Shown here: in pieces, positions 35,211-43,961 of the stretch
Position numbering within the stretch: the first letter of the stretch is position 1
Layout: the number at the start of each line of letters is the position of its first letter
Source: Yersinia enterocolitica subsp. enterocolitica
GTDB taxonomy: Bacteria > Pseudomonadota > Gammaproteobacteria > Enterobacterales > Enterobacteriaceae
Length of the DNA: 64,000 nt
Direction: 5' to 3'
Assembly: GCF_901472495.1 (NCBI RefSeq)
Contig: NZ_LR590469.1
Location: 2,976,001 to 3,040,000, forward strand
Program-made: the position numbers and the translations under genes
The notes under the pieces: generated by a model
Database searches by the model: none
Told to the model about the DNA's origin: nothing
The model's input: only the letters and a program-made list of their open reading frames with translations

Positions 35211-35245
35211 ATGTGAAAATATAATCACAAAATATGCATAAAAAA
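35211..35245 (-). promoter_or_regulatory. Candidate ArgR boxes upstream of argD
   Basis: On the minus strand, TTTTTATGCATATTTTGT (35244-35227) resembles one ARG box and TGATTATATTTTCACA (35226-35211) a second, adjacent one. Paired boxes at arginine promoters bind hexameric ArgR. The match is by eye and the second box is weaker. Confidence 0.5.
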
Positions 35246-35298
35246 TCACAATCAGGCAAACAAAAAATCAACCAATTGGTAAAGTAGATCTCAACAGA

Positions 35299-35874
35299 TT
35301 AATTTTTAAGGAAATTATCTAATAATTGATGGCCTTGCTCGCTAAGAATACTCTCCGGATGAAACTGCACCCCCTCCAGTGGCAAGGTGCGATGACGGAT
35401 ACCCATAATCTCATCCATTACTCCGTCTTGTTCTGTCCATGCGGTCAATTCAAAACAATCAGGCAGTGAATCGGCGGCAATCACTAAAGAGTGATAACGA
35501 GTCACCGTTAGCGGCTGATTAAGCCCACGGAAAACACCCTGCCCACTGTGGCGAATTGCCGTGGTTTTACCGTGCATCACTTGTCGCGCCCGCACGATAC
35601 GCGCCCCAAAAGCCTGCCCTAGCGCCTGATGACCCAGACAAACCCCCAGTATGGGTAATTTACCGGCAAAATGACGAATAGCATCCAGGGAGATCCCGGC
35701 CTCATTGGGGGTACAAGGGCCGGGGGAAATCACCAAATGAGAAGGTGATAGTTTTTCAATATCAGCCAGTTGCACTTCATCATTACGTTTAACCACCACC
35801 TCTGCGCCCAGCTCGCAAAAATACTGGTACAGGTTGTAGGTAAACGAATCGTAATTATCGATCAATAACAGCAT
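35299..35874 (-). CDS. pabA: Aminodeoxychorismate synthase glutaminase component
   Basis: 191 residues, class I glutamine amidotransferase. The nucleophile Cys is in GVCLGHQALG (about 79) and the His-Glu pair in VQFHPESIL (about 172). It supplies ammonia to PabB for p-aminobenzoate and folate. TrpG is the alternative, but position next to argD and the stand-alone domain favour PabA. In E. coli fic lies upstream; here yjgR does. Confidence 0.95.
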   Translation of the reverse strand: MLLLIDNYDSFTYNLYQYFCELGAEVVVKRNDEVQLADIEKLSPSHLVISPGPCTPNEAGISLDAIRHFAGKLPILGVCLGHQALGQAFGARIVRARQVMHGKTTAIRHSGQGVFRGLNQPLTVTRYHSLVIAADSLPDCFELTAWTEQDGVMDEIMGIRHRTLPLEGVQFHPESILSEQGHQLLDNFLKN

Positions 35875-35894
35875 TTCATATCCAAAAAATCAGG

Positions 35895-37406
35895 TTAGCG
35901 CTTGCGCCCACCAGTAATTGACCCCAGAACACCGCGCAAAATTTGTCGCCCCAGATCGCGCGCCATACTTTTAGCCGCAGTCTGAACGATACCATCTCGT
36001 TTGCCACCGCGTGGGCCTGTAGAACCAAATAGCAAATCATTCAGTCCATCCATCAATCCGCCACCCTGATTACTCGGCTGCTGCGAAGCTGTCGTACCAT
36101 CTGGAGCCGCATCTCCCAAGGTGGAGGAACCGCCGGCGGATAACTTTTCATAAGCCGACTCGCGATCCACCATCTCTTCATAGCGGCCATACAGTGGTGA
36201 ATGATTGATGGCGTGATTACGTGCTGCGGTGTCCAGTGCGCCCATTTTAGATTGTGGGGCAATCACCATAGCGCGCTCAACGATATTGGGCCGCCCTTTC
36301 TCATCAAGGAAGGAAATAAGTGCCTCACCGACACCCAGCTCGGTAATCACCTGTTCGGCGCTGAATGCCGGGTTCGCGCGCATGGTTTGCGCCGCAGATT
36401 TAACCGCCTTTTGATCCCGTGGAGTAAAAGCACGTAGAGCATGCTGCACGCGATTGCCCAATTGGCCGAGAATTTTATCAGGAATATCCAATGGATTTTG
36501 TGTCACGAAATAGATGCCAACCCCTTTTGAGCGAATCAGCCGTACCACTTGCTCAACTTTATCCACCAGCGCAGTCGGGGCATCGGTAAACAACAAATGG
36601 GCCTCATCAAAGAAAAAGACTAATTTAGGTTTATCGACATCACCAACTTCAGGTAATTGCTCAAAAAGTTCAGCTAGCAACCACAGCAGAAAAATTGCAT
36701 ACAGTTTGGGTTGATTAATCAGACGGTCAGCGGCCAGTAGATTGATAACCCCTTGCCCATTGCTGTCAGTTCGCATCAAGTCGTGAATGTCCAACATCGG
36801 CTCGCCAAAAAATTGGTTAGCGCCCTGCTCTTCTAAAGTCAGTAAACCGCGCTGGATAGCGCCAATCGAGGCGGGTGTAATATTGCCGTATTGAGTGCGG
36901 AACTGTTTTGCATTATCACCAACAAATTGCACGATAGCGCGTAAGTCTTTCATGTCCAGCAGCAGTAGGTTGTTGTCATCAGCAATTTTAAATACCAATT
37001 GCAGCACACCACTTTGCACTTCATTGAGATCAAGCAAACGTCCCAGCAGCAACGGGCCAAGATCGGAAATGGTGGCTCGGATTGGGTGGCCTTTTTCAGC
37101 GAAAATATCCCAAGGCACAATCGGGCAAGCTTGTGGTTGCCAGTCTGTCACCCCAATTGCCGCCAGTCGTGCTTGCAACTTTTCTGACTCAACACCTTCA
37201 ACACCAATACCGGATAAATCGCCCTTCACATCAGCCAGAAACACCGGCACGCCAATGCGGGAAAATTGCTCGGCCATTTTTTGTAACGTGACGGTTTTAC
37301 CCGTACCTGTCGCGCCAGTAATCAAGCCATGACGGTTTGCCAATGCCGATAAAATCACTAAATCCTGTGCCGGCTGTGCCTTCGCGATAAGCAATGCTTC
37401 ACTCAT
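35895..37406 (-). CDS. yjgR: YjgR, HerA-like DUF853 ATPase
   Basis: 503 residues. Walker A GATGTGKTVTL (about 31-41), Walker B KLVFFFDEAHLLF (about 262-274), the arginine-rich QLGNRVQHALRAFTPRD and a glycine-rich C-terminus (GGGLMDGLNDLLFG) match the YjgR family of putative DNA helicases. Cellular role unknown. In E. coli the orthologue lies elsewhere; here it takes the place of fic-yhfG between pabA and ppiA. Confidence 0.9.
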   Translation of the reverse strand: MSEALLIAKAQPAQDLVILSALANRHGLITGATGTGKTVTLQKMAEQFSRIGVPVFLADVKGDLSGIGVEGVESEKLQARLAAIGVTDWQPQACPIVPWDIFAEKGHPIRATISDLGPLLLGRLLDLNEVQSGVLQLVFKIADDNNLLLLDMKDLRAIVQFVGDNAKQFRTQYGNITPASIGAIQRGLLTLEEQGANQFFGEPMLDIHDLMRTDSNGQGVINLLAADRLINQPKLYAIFLLWLLAELFEQLPEVGDVDKPKLVFFFDEAHLLFTDAPTALVDKVEQVVRLIRSKGVGIYFVTQNPLDIPDKILGQLGNRVQHALRAFTPRDQKAVKSAAQTMRANPAFSAEQVITELGVGEALISFLDEKGRPNIVERAMVIAPQSKMGALDTAARNHAINHSPLYGRYEEMVDRESAYEKLSAGGSSTLGDAAPDGTTASQQPSNQGGGLMDGLNDLLFGSTGPRGGKRDGIVQTAAKSMARDLGRQILRGVLGSITGGRKR

Positions 37407-37539
37407 AAACCGTTACCCCCAACTGAGACAGATAATTGATTATATGCAACCTGGTTAGGCAAAAGGATTAATTTCTGGTGAGGATGGGATGTTAGCAGGG
37501 TATATCAGCCTTCGGGGAAGAAGGCTGACAACTAAATCA

Positions 37540-38109
37540 TTAAGGTAAAACTTTTGCCGACAGAATAGTGATCGGTTTCACCGGCACATTTTGGTATGGC
37601 CCGACGTTTTCTGTCTGAACCTGAGAAATTTTCTCTACCACATCCATCCCCTTAACCACTTTACCGAACACGGCATAGCCAAAGTCACGTTGGCCATGAT
37701 CGAGGAAAGCATTATCTGCCACGTTGAGGAAGAATTGGCTGGTGGCGCTGTCTTTATCTGCGGTACGGGCCATAGAAATGGTGCCACGCAGGTTACGCAA
37801 GCCGTTATCTGCTTCATTTTTGATCGGCGTTTTAGCCGTCTTTTGTTTGAAATCGGCAGTAAAGCCCCCGCCCTGAATCATAAAACCGGGGATAACGCGG
37901 TGGAAGATAGTGTTGTTGTAATAGCCGTTGTTGACGTAATCAACGAAATTCTGTGTTGAAACCGGTGCCTTCTGGCTATTGAGTTCCAACTCAATATTCC
38001 CAACCGACGTTGTTAACAACACATGAGGTTCACCGGCAGCTAAAGCTGCGGGCACCACGGCGCTTAGGGAGCAAAGTGCAATGAAGGTCACTAAAGTACG
38101 TTTGAACAT
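37540..38109 (-). CDS. ppiA: Periplasmic cyclophilin-type prolyl isomerase A
   Basis: 189 residues from MFKRTLVTFIALCSLSAV, a signal peptide cleaved after AALAA. The cyclophilin core shows FHRVIPGFMIQGGGF, TISMART and SATSQFFLNVADN. It catalyses proline isomerisation of periplasmic proteins together with FkpA and others. E. coli PpiA is 190 residues. Confidence 0.96.
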   Translation of the reverse strand: MFKRTLVTFIALCSLSAVVPAALAAGEPHVLLTTSVGNIELELNSQKAPVSTQNFVDYVNNGYYNNTIFHRVIPGFMIQGGGFTADFKQKTAKTPIKNEADNGLRNLRGTISMARTADKDSATSQFFLNVADNAFLDHGQRDFGYAVFGKVVKGMDVVEKISQVQTENVGPYQNVPVKPITILSAKVLP

Positions 38110-38461
38110 TAACGGTTCCTTTCTGTGGGATGCGAACAACGGAAAAGCGCTTTGATTCTAGAGAGCTGACCCGCTCAATGCCACCCATTTACGGTTATTT
38201 ACGTAACAGAATACGCATTTTTGCGGGAAACTCACCACTTCGGCCGTTAAACCGCGTCATAGAGATTAATTAGCTAAACTAAACCATCCCCCCAATCTCA
38301 GGCAATGCCGAAATTCTGCAACCGGGATCACGTCTTGCTTATTTCCTTGCTCTCAGGCTGCCATTTTTGCGAGCAATATCCCATTTTGTTTTTGGTTAAT
38401 CGTTAGTCTTCTCCCAAATGAGAGCGCTCTCATTTATAATTTACTCATTTGGAGGCCAAAT
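38110..38461. other. ppiA / GH4 glycosidase intergenic region
   Basis: 352 bp. The right third holds the LacI-type operator and promoter of the glycosidase gene (38416-38440). The left part should hold the ppiA promoter on the minus strand; I see no strong consensus there. Confidence 0.6.
38416..38440 (+). promoter_or_regulatory. LacI-family operator overlapping a -10 box
   Basis: AAATGAGAGCGCTCTCATTT (38416-38435) is a perfect 20-bp palindrome with the central CG typical of LacI/GalR operators. It directly abuts a perfect TATAAT at 38435-38440. The -35 region is poor. Binding would block polymerase, so the LacI-type gene 1.4 kb downstream is the likely repressor. Confidence 0.85.
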
Positions 38462-39775
38462 ATGAAAACCTTTAAAATTGCTATTATTGGCGGCGGCAGT
38501 AGTTATACCCCTGAGCTAGTTGATGGATTAATTCAGCGAATTGACCAACTGCCGGTTACCGAACTGGCACTGGCTGATGTCGAGTTAGGTCGTCAAAAAG
38601 TGGAGATTATTGCCGCGCTGACCCGCAGAATGCTGGATCGTCACGGGTTGGAACAGGTGAAAGTTAGTGTTCACTTCTCACTGGATACCGCCATTGAAGG
38701 TGCCAGTTTCGTTCTGACACAATTCCGTGTCGGCCAACTCCCGGCACGGGCAGCGGATGAGCGTTTGGGTTTGAAATATAACTTACTCGGGCAGGAGACC
38801 ACAGGTGTCGGCGGTTTTGCCAAAGCGCTCCGTACCATTCCGGTTATGCTAGATATTGCTGCGAAAGTTGAAAAGCTGGCACCGGATGCCTGGATAATCA
38901 ACTTTACCAACCCAGCCGGTATCGTCACCGAAGCAGTAACCCGCTATAGCAAAGCGAAGATTATTGGCCTGTGTAATGTCCCGATCAGTATGCACCATAT
39001 GATTGCGAAGTTACTGGATGCGCCTTATGAAGATATCCAGCTGCGTTTCGCCGGGCTAAATCATATGGTATGGGTGCATGAAGTGCTCCAGCAGGGTAAA
39101 AACGTCACCGCAGATGTGCTAAATATGTTGTGTGACGGAGCCTCATTGACCATGAACAACATCAAAGAAGCACCATGGCCACCGGAGTTTCTGCGAGCAA
39201 TGGGTGCTATCCCTTGCCCTTATCATCGCTATTTCTACCAGACACAAGATATGCTGGCAGAAGAAATAGTCGCAGCGGCTGAACGCGGCACCCGTGCAGA
39301 GCAAGTGATGCAGGTAGAAAAAGAGTTGTTTGATCTGTACGCTGACCCACATCTGGATAGCAAACCGGAGCAACTCAGTTTCCGTGGCGGATCATTTTAT
39401 TCTGAAGTCGCACTGGAACTTATTCGTGCAATTCATAATAATTTAGGTACGCAACTAGTTGTGAATACGACAAACCGTGGCGCGATTCGTGGTTTGTCTG
39501 ATGGTTCCGTGGTAGAAACCAACTGTATTGTTGATGCGCAAGGTGCACACCCACTGACTTTTGGCCCTTTACCGGTTGCCATGCATGGGCTAACCCAGCA
39601 AGTCAAAGCCTATGAGCGCCTGACAATTGAAGCTGCAGTGCACGGCGATCGCCGTAGTGCTTTGTTGGCATTGGTGACCAACCCACTGATTGGCAACGCC
39701 AGTATTGCTCAGCCACTATTGGACAATGTTCTACAAGTAAATAAACTTTACTTGCCGCAGTTCGCAGATTTGTAA
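38462..39775 (+). CDS. Family 4 6-phospho-beta-glucosidase
   Basis: 437 residues, GH4 family. The N-terminal NAD-binding IAIIGGGSSYTPELVDG, NFTNPAGIVTEAV and the metal-binding GLCNVPISMHH (Cys about 170) and GLNHMVWV (His about 200) motifs are present. These enzymes use NAD+ and Mn2+ to cleave phosphorylated disaccharides by an elimination mechanism. The sequence resembles LicH/CelF-type 6-phospho-beta-glucosidases. No PTS transporter lies nearby, so the substrate must be phosphorylated by a system encoded elsewhere. Confidence 0.88.
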   Translation: MKTFKIAIIGGGSSYTPELVDGLIQRIDQLPVTELALADVELGRQKVEIIAALTRRMLDRHGLEQVKVSVHFSLDTAIEGASFVLTQFRVGQLPARAADERLGLKYNLLGQETTGVGGFAKALRTIPVMLDIAAKVEKLAPDAWIINFTNPAGIVTEAVTRYSKAKIIGLCNVPISMHHMIAKLLDAPYEDIQLRFAGLNHMVWVHEVLQQGKNVTADVLNMLCDGASLTMNNIKEAPWPPEFLRAMGAIPCPYHRYFYQTQDMLAEEIVAAAERGTRAEQVMQVEKELFDLYADPHLDSKPEQLSFRGGSFYSEVALELIRAIHNNLGTQLVVNTTNRGAIRGLSDGSVVETNCIVDAQGAHPLTFGPLPVAMHGLTQQVKAYERLTIEAAVHGDRRSALLALVTNPLIGNASIAQPLLDNVLQVNKLYLPQFADL

Positions 39776-39788
39776 CATTCATTCATTT

Positions 39789-39844
39789 TATACTCTACGT
39801 AATTGGAGTTGCAGTTCCCCCTGCAACTTCAAGTATGAAGGGGA
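39789..39844. repeat. Short internally deleted ERIC remnant
   Basis: About 56 bp: an ERIC left end (ATACTCTACGTAATTGGAG) joined almost directly to a right end (CTGCAACTTCAAGTATGAAG). It forms a compact hairpin between the glycosidase and the regulator gene and ends 12 bp before the regulator ATG. Confidence 0.75.
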
Positions 39845-39856
39845 TTGGAGTCAGCA

Positions 39857-40837
39857 ATGGTCACACTGGAAGACGTCGCGGTATTAGCTGGGGTATCCCG
39901 CGCTACGGTATCCCGCGTGGTCAATGGTGATACCAATGTTAAAGCGCAAACGCGTGAAAAAGTAGAACAAGCGGTCGCAGTTTTGGGCTACACCCCGAAC
40001 CCTGCCGCACGGGCACTGGCCTCCAGCCAAAGCAATACGCTGGGGTTAGTGACCACATCCTACCGTGGTGGCTTTTTTGGGGCGTTGATGGATTTCGTCC
40101 AAACTGAAGCCGAATCGCAGGGTAAACAGCTGTTAGTCACTCAGGGGCGGGATAACGCAGATAAGGAATGGCAGGCTATTCAGCGCCTGTATAACCTACG
40201 TTGCGATGGATTAATCCTGCATGTGCGTTTTCTCAGTGATGAAAGGCTACATCAGTTAGCGGCAGCAGGCCGTTCGTTTGTCTTATTGGATAGACTGGTT
40301 CCCGGCCTGGAAGCTCGCTGTGTCACTTTTGATCATCGCCGTGCCAGCCAAATGGCAACACAGGTACTTATTGATGCCGGCCATCGCCACATTGCTTGTA
40401 TCAGTGGTTCAGCGCAGCGCCATTCCAGTGAATTGCGGCGTCAGGGCTTTATCGATGCGATGCAATTAGCCGGTTTAGAGCCGGTAGCTTGTGTGGAAGG
40501 GGTTTATGACCTGGAAAGCGGCTATCAACGTGCAGATGAGATCCTCAAGCGCCCACAGCACCCCACCGCTATCTATTGTTGTAACGAAGAAATGGCTATT
40601 GGTGCCCTGCTGGCTATCAATAAGCATCACTTGCAAGTCCCACAGGATATTTCATTGCTTTGCTATGACAGTGGCGAACGTGCTCCATTTGTCAGCCCGG
40701 CATTAACCAGCTTACATTTCCCCATTGTAGAAATGGCGCGACATGCCACTCAACTGCTCATTAACCCATTGATTCCCAATGCTAGTTTCCCACCTGCGAT
40801 TATCATGCGCGAATCAGTTATGCCGCCTAAAAAATAG
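39857..40837 (+). CDS. LacI-family transcriptional regulator
   Basis: 326 residues from ATG (MVTLEDVAVLAGVSRATVSR), preceded by GGAG. A TTG four codons upstream is an alternative. The N-terminal HTH and hinge (RVVNGDTNV and NPAARALAS) precede a periplasmic-binding-protein-like effector domain (about 60-326). It probably represses the preceding glycosidase through the palindrome at 38416-38435, and its inducer would be a sugar phosphate or glycoside; both are inferences. Confidence 0.9.
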   Translation: MVTLEDVAVLAGVSRATVSRVVNGDTNVKAQTREKVEQAVAVLGYTPNPAARALASSQSNTLGLVTTSYRGGFFGALMDFVQTEAESQGKQLLVTQGRDNADKEWQAIQRLYNLRCDGLILHVRFLSDERLHQLAAAGRSFVLLDRLVPGLEARCVTFDHRRASQMATQVLIDAGHRHIACISGSAQRHSSELRRQGFIDAMQLAGLEPVACVEGVYDLESGYQRADEILKRPQHPTAIYCCNEEMAIGALLAINKHHLQVPQDISLLCYDSGERAPFVSPALTSLHFPIVEMARHATQLLINPLIPNASFPPAIIMRESVMPPKK

Positions 40838-41149
40838 CATTTATGTAAATTCAGCGCTGATTAACATGCATCTGCCTGCCACTCTTTCCTGGTGTGAAAA
40901 CAGACTCAAAATATCCTCATCTCCTGTCATATTCAGAATATTTATCAATGTCTCGCCACTACAAATTGTGACACCTCACTATTTTTCGCAATAACGCCCC
41001 ACTCATTGCATTAAAAATTGAATGTAAATCACAAAAACTCACTATGCCTATGCTAGGATCCGCCGCCTCAGTGCAGAAATGGTTTGAGCGCTTTTTATAC
41101 ATGCTCTTACTATTATTGACTTAACATTATGCTGACACAGGCCCCATCT
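40838..41149. other. Intergenic region before tsgA
   Basis: 312 bp, AT-rich, presumably with the tsgA promoter. A TATGCT near 41050 could be a -10 box, but I cannot pair it with a good -35. No repeat or hairpin stands out. Confidence 0.5.
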
Positions 41150-42334
41150 ATGAATAACAGCAATCGCCTTCGACTCACTTGGATCAGTTACTTTTCATAC
41201 GCGCTGACCGGTGCGTTAGTTATTGTCACCGGGATGGTGATGGGAAATATCGCAGAGTATTTCAATCTGCCTATTGCCAGTATGAGTAACACATTCACTT
41301 TCCTTAATGCCGGTATTTTGATCTCTATCTTCCTGAATGCCTGGTTGATGGAAATCATTCCATTAAAACGTCAGTTAGTGTTTGGTTTTATTCTGATGTT
41401 AATTGCGATTGCCGGATTAATGGTTGGCCATAATCTGATGATCTTCTCCATCAGCATGTTTATTCTCGGCGTCGTCAGCGGGATAACCATGTCGATAGGT
41501 ACCTTCCTAATTACCCACATGTATGAAGGACGTCAGCGCGGGTCACGCCTGCTGTTCACCGACTCATTCTTCAGCATGGCTGGGATGATTTTCCCAGTCG
41601 CCGCAGCGATGCTGCTGGCTCGCCATATCGAATGGTACTGGGTCTATGCCTGCATCGGCTTGTTGTATGTCGGTATTTTCGTGCTGACATTGTGCTCTGA
41701 ATTCCCGGTTCTGGGCCATAAAGCCACCGATCAAAGCAAGCCTGTGGTGAAAGAAAAATGGGGTGTGGGCGTGCTGTTCCTGGCGATTGCCGCACTGTGT
41801 TATATCCTGGGCCAACTCGGTTTCATCCAGTGGGTACCGGAATACGCCACCAAAACCTTCAACATGGATATCAGTCAGGCTGGCCAATTGGTCAGTAACT
41901 TCTGGATTTCCTACATGATTGGGATGTGGGTATTCAGCTTTATCCTGCGCTTCTTTGATCTGCAACGTATCGTCACCGTGTTAGCGGCGCTGGCAACATT
42001 GGCGATGTACATGTTTGTCAGTACGGATAATCCAGAACACCTGAGCTACTACATTCTGGCGTTGGGCTTTGTCTCTAGTGCCATTTACACCACGCTGATT
42101 ACGCTAGGTTCACTGCAAACCAAAGTGTCTTCACCAAAACTGGTGAACTTCATTCTGACCTGCGGTACTGTCGGCACCATGTTGACCTTCGTGGTAACTG
42201 GCCCGATTGTGGCTAATAGTGGTGTTCATGCCGCACTGGCAACCGCCAACGGCTTGTACCTGACGGTGTTTGTGATGTGTCTGATTTTGGGCTTCTTCAC
42301 CAAACACCGCAGCCACGGCCACGTGACTCATTGA
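41150..42334 (+). CDS. tsgA: TsgA, MFS transporter
   Basis: 394 residues from MNNSNRLRLTWISYFSYALT, matching E. coli TsgA; the ATG seven codons upstream is not used. About 12 membrane segments are visible, with the loop MYEGRQRGSRLLFTDSFFS between helices. It is a major facilitator family protein whose substrate is unknown; in Salmonella it is linked to nitrite and selenite response. It keeps its place upstream of nirB, although codA is inserted between. Confidence 0.94.
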   Translation: MNNSNRLRLTWISYFSYALTGALVIVTGMVMGNIAEYFNLPIASMSNTFTFLNAGILISIFLNAWLMEIIPLKRQLVFGFILMLIAIAGLMVGHNLMIFSISMFILGVVSGITMSIGTFLITHMYEGRQRGSRLLFTDSFFSMAGMIFPVAAAMLLARHIEWYWVYACIGLLYVGIFVLTLCSEFPVLGHKATDQSKPVVKEKWGVGVLFLAIAALCYILGQLGFIQWVPEYATKTFNMDISQAGQLVSNFWISYMIGMWVFSFILRFFDLQRIVTVLAALATLAMYMFVSTDNPEHLSYYILALGFVSSAIYTTLITLGSLQTKVSSPKLVNFILTCGTVGTMLTFVVTGPIVANSGVHAALATANGLYLTVFVMCLILGFFTKHRSHGHVTH

Positions 42335-42346
42335 TTTAGCTGTTTA

Positions 42347-42378
42347 ATTGCCCTGCCACCACCTCGGTGCAGGGCAAT
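42347..42378. terminator. Hairpin between convergent tsgA and codA
   Basis: Arms ATTGCCCTGC and GCAGGGCAAT enclose a 12-base loop. It ends 6 bp before the codA stop and starts 13 bp after tsgA, so it could serve both. The U tracts are short. Confidence 0.55.
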
Positions 42379-42383
42379 CCCAT

Positions 42384-43679
42384 TTATTTAAAATTCACGG
42401 TCTCTTCTTGCCCCAAATATATCCGGCTTTCAGCCAGTTGCGTCTTCGCTATCACCACGCCGTGGCGAATGGAATAATGCACCAAAACTTGCCGCCGCAC
42501 CGCATCAAAACCGTTTTCTGCTGGCAGAATAATCAGATTGGCACTGTTACCCGGCTGCACACCATAATCTGATAAATTCAGGGTTCTGGCACTGTGGGTG
42601 GTTATCAAATTCAATCCATCATTGATTTGGCTGTATCCCATCAACTGGCAGATATGTAACCCCATATGTAATACCTGCAACATATTAGCGGTGCCCAGCG
42701 GGTACCACGGGTCGAACACATCATCATGACCGAAACAGACATTAATCTGTGCCGCCAGCATCTCTTTCACCCGCGTAATACCCCGCCGCTTGGGATAAGT
42801 GTCAAAGCGCCCTTGCAGATGAATATTCACCAGCGGATTGGCTACAAAGTTAATACCGGACATTTTCAGCAAGCGAAATAACCGAGAGGCATAAGCACCA
42901 TTATAGGAATGCATTGCCGTGGTATGGCTGGCGGTCACCCGCGCGCCCATGTTCTCCCGGTGCGCCAATGCCGCCACTGTTTCGACAAATCGCGACTGCT
43001 CATCATCAATCTCATCACAATGAACATCCACCAGCCGCTGATATTTTTGCGCCAAGGCAAAGGCGATATGTAACGATTCGACGCCATATTCGCGAGTAAA
43101 TTCAAAATGAGGAATAGCACCAACCACATCAGCCCCCAGTCGCAGCGCCTCTTCCAACAGCGCGGCACCATCAGGATAGGAGAGAATCCCCTCTTGCGGG
43201 AAAGCGACAATCTGCATCTCCACCCATGGGCTAACTTCTTCTTTTACCTCTAACATCGCACTGAGTGCCGTCAGACTAGGATCGGAAACATCCACATGGG
43301 TGCGGACATACTGAATGCCATTGGCTATTTGCCACTTCAATGTTTTCCAGGCGCGCTGCTTAACATCGTCTCGGGTCAGCAAGGCTTTACGCTCAGCCCA
43401 GCGCTCAATACCCTCAAACAAGGTGCCGGATTGGTTCCAGCTTGGCTGCCCGGCGGTTTGAGTGGTATCCAGATGAATATGCGGCTCCACAAATGGCGGC
43501 AATGCCAGCCCACCTTGGGCATCCAATACCCCATCACCGGTTACTGGCTGCTCCGGTTGCGGCACAATCGCGGTGATTTTTCCGTCCGCAATGGCTATCT
43601 GCCATAACCCCGCTTGCCCGCTAAGGCGGACATTATTGATGGTGGTTAATAAATGATTTGCTAAAGATTGGCCCGCCAT
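42384..43679 (-). CDS. codA: Cytosine deaminase
   Basis: 431 residues from MAGQSLANHLLTTINNVR, chosen for its GGAG site 7 bp upstream. Metal ligands are visible in PHIHLDTT (about 64-71), DVHCDEIDDEQS (His about 217) and FGHDDVFDPW (Asp about 317). It converts cytosine to uracil and 5-fluorocytosine to 5-fluorouracil. In E. coli it follows codB, the cytosine permease; no codB is adjacent here. Confidence 0.95.
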   Translation of the reverse strand: MAGQSLANHLLTTINNVRLSGQAGLWQIAIADGKITAIVPQPEQPVTGDGVLDAQGGLALPPFVEPHIHLDTTQTAGQPSWNQSGTLFEGIERWAERKALLTRDDVKQRAWKTLKWQIANGIQYVRTHVDVSDPSLTALSAMLEVKEEVSPWVEMQIVAFPQEGILSYPDGAALLEEALRLGADVVGAIPHFEFTREYGVESLHIAFALAQKYQRLVDVHCDEIDDEQSRFVETVAALAHRENMGARVTASHTTAMHSYNGAYASRLFRLLKMSGINFVANPLVNIHLQGRFDTYPKRRGITRVKEMLAAQINVCFGHDDVFDPWYPLGTANMLQVLHMGLHICQLMGYSQINDGLNLITTHSARTLNLSDYGVQPGNSANLIILPAENGFDAVRRQVLVHYSIRHGVVIAKTQLAESRIYLGQEETVNFK

Positions 43680-43861
43680 AGATGACTCCATAATCGCGTT
43701 TGGTCATTACCCATTAGCTTACCCGACCCGCAACCCCTCGCCCGATTTTCTTTTACCAAAACAGCGTTTTATTTTATTAAATAAAAAAGCACAAACTGAA
43801 ACCATTCAGCCAAACATGAATGAAATCCGCAACTTATAAAAAACGTTAAAAATCAGCCATC

Positions 43862-43931
43862 TACCACCTTAGAGGTATATGGCTGGCAAATTGATTTACA
43901 TCAATAAGTGCGCCGTGCGGAAGATTAAGGT
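43862..43931 (+). promoter_or_regulatory. nirB promoter with NarL/NarP and FNR sites
   Basis: A 7-2-7 NarL-type site, TACCACCTTAGAGGTA, lies at 43862-43877. A perfect FNR box, TTGATTTACATCAA, lies at 43891-43904. Their centres are 28 bp apart, as in E. coli nirB (-69.5 and -41.5). The -10 TAAGGT is at 43926-43931, so the start point should be near 43939. This predicts induction by anaerobiosis and nitrate or nitrite. Confidence 0.92.
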
Positions 43932-43961
43932 GAAGGTAGAAAATTAAAAATTGAGGCAAAA

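Noticed and set aside
35212..35229. TGTGA-TCACA pair upstream of argD as a CRP site
   Set aside because: The spacer is 8 bp instead of 6, and the sequence is better explained as part of paired ARG boxes.
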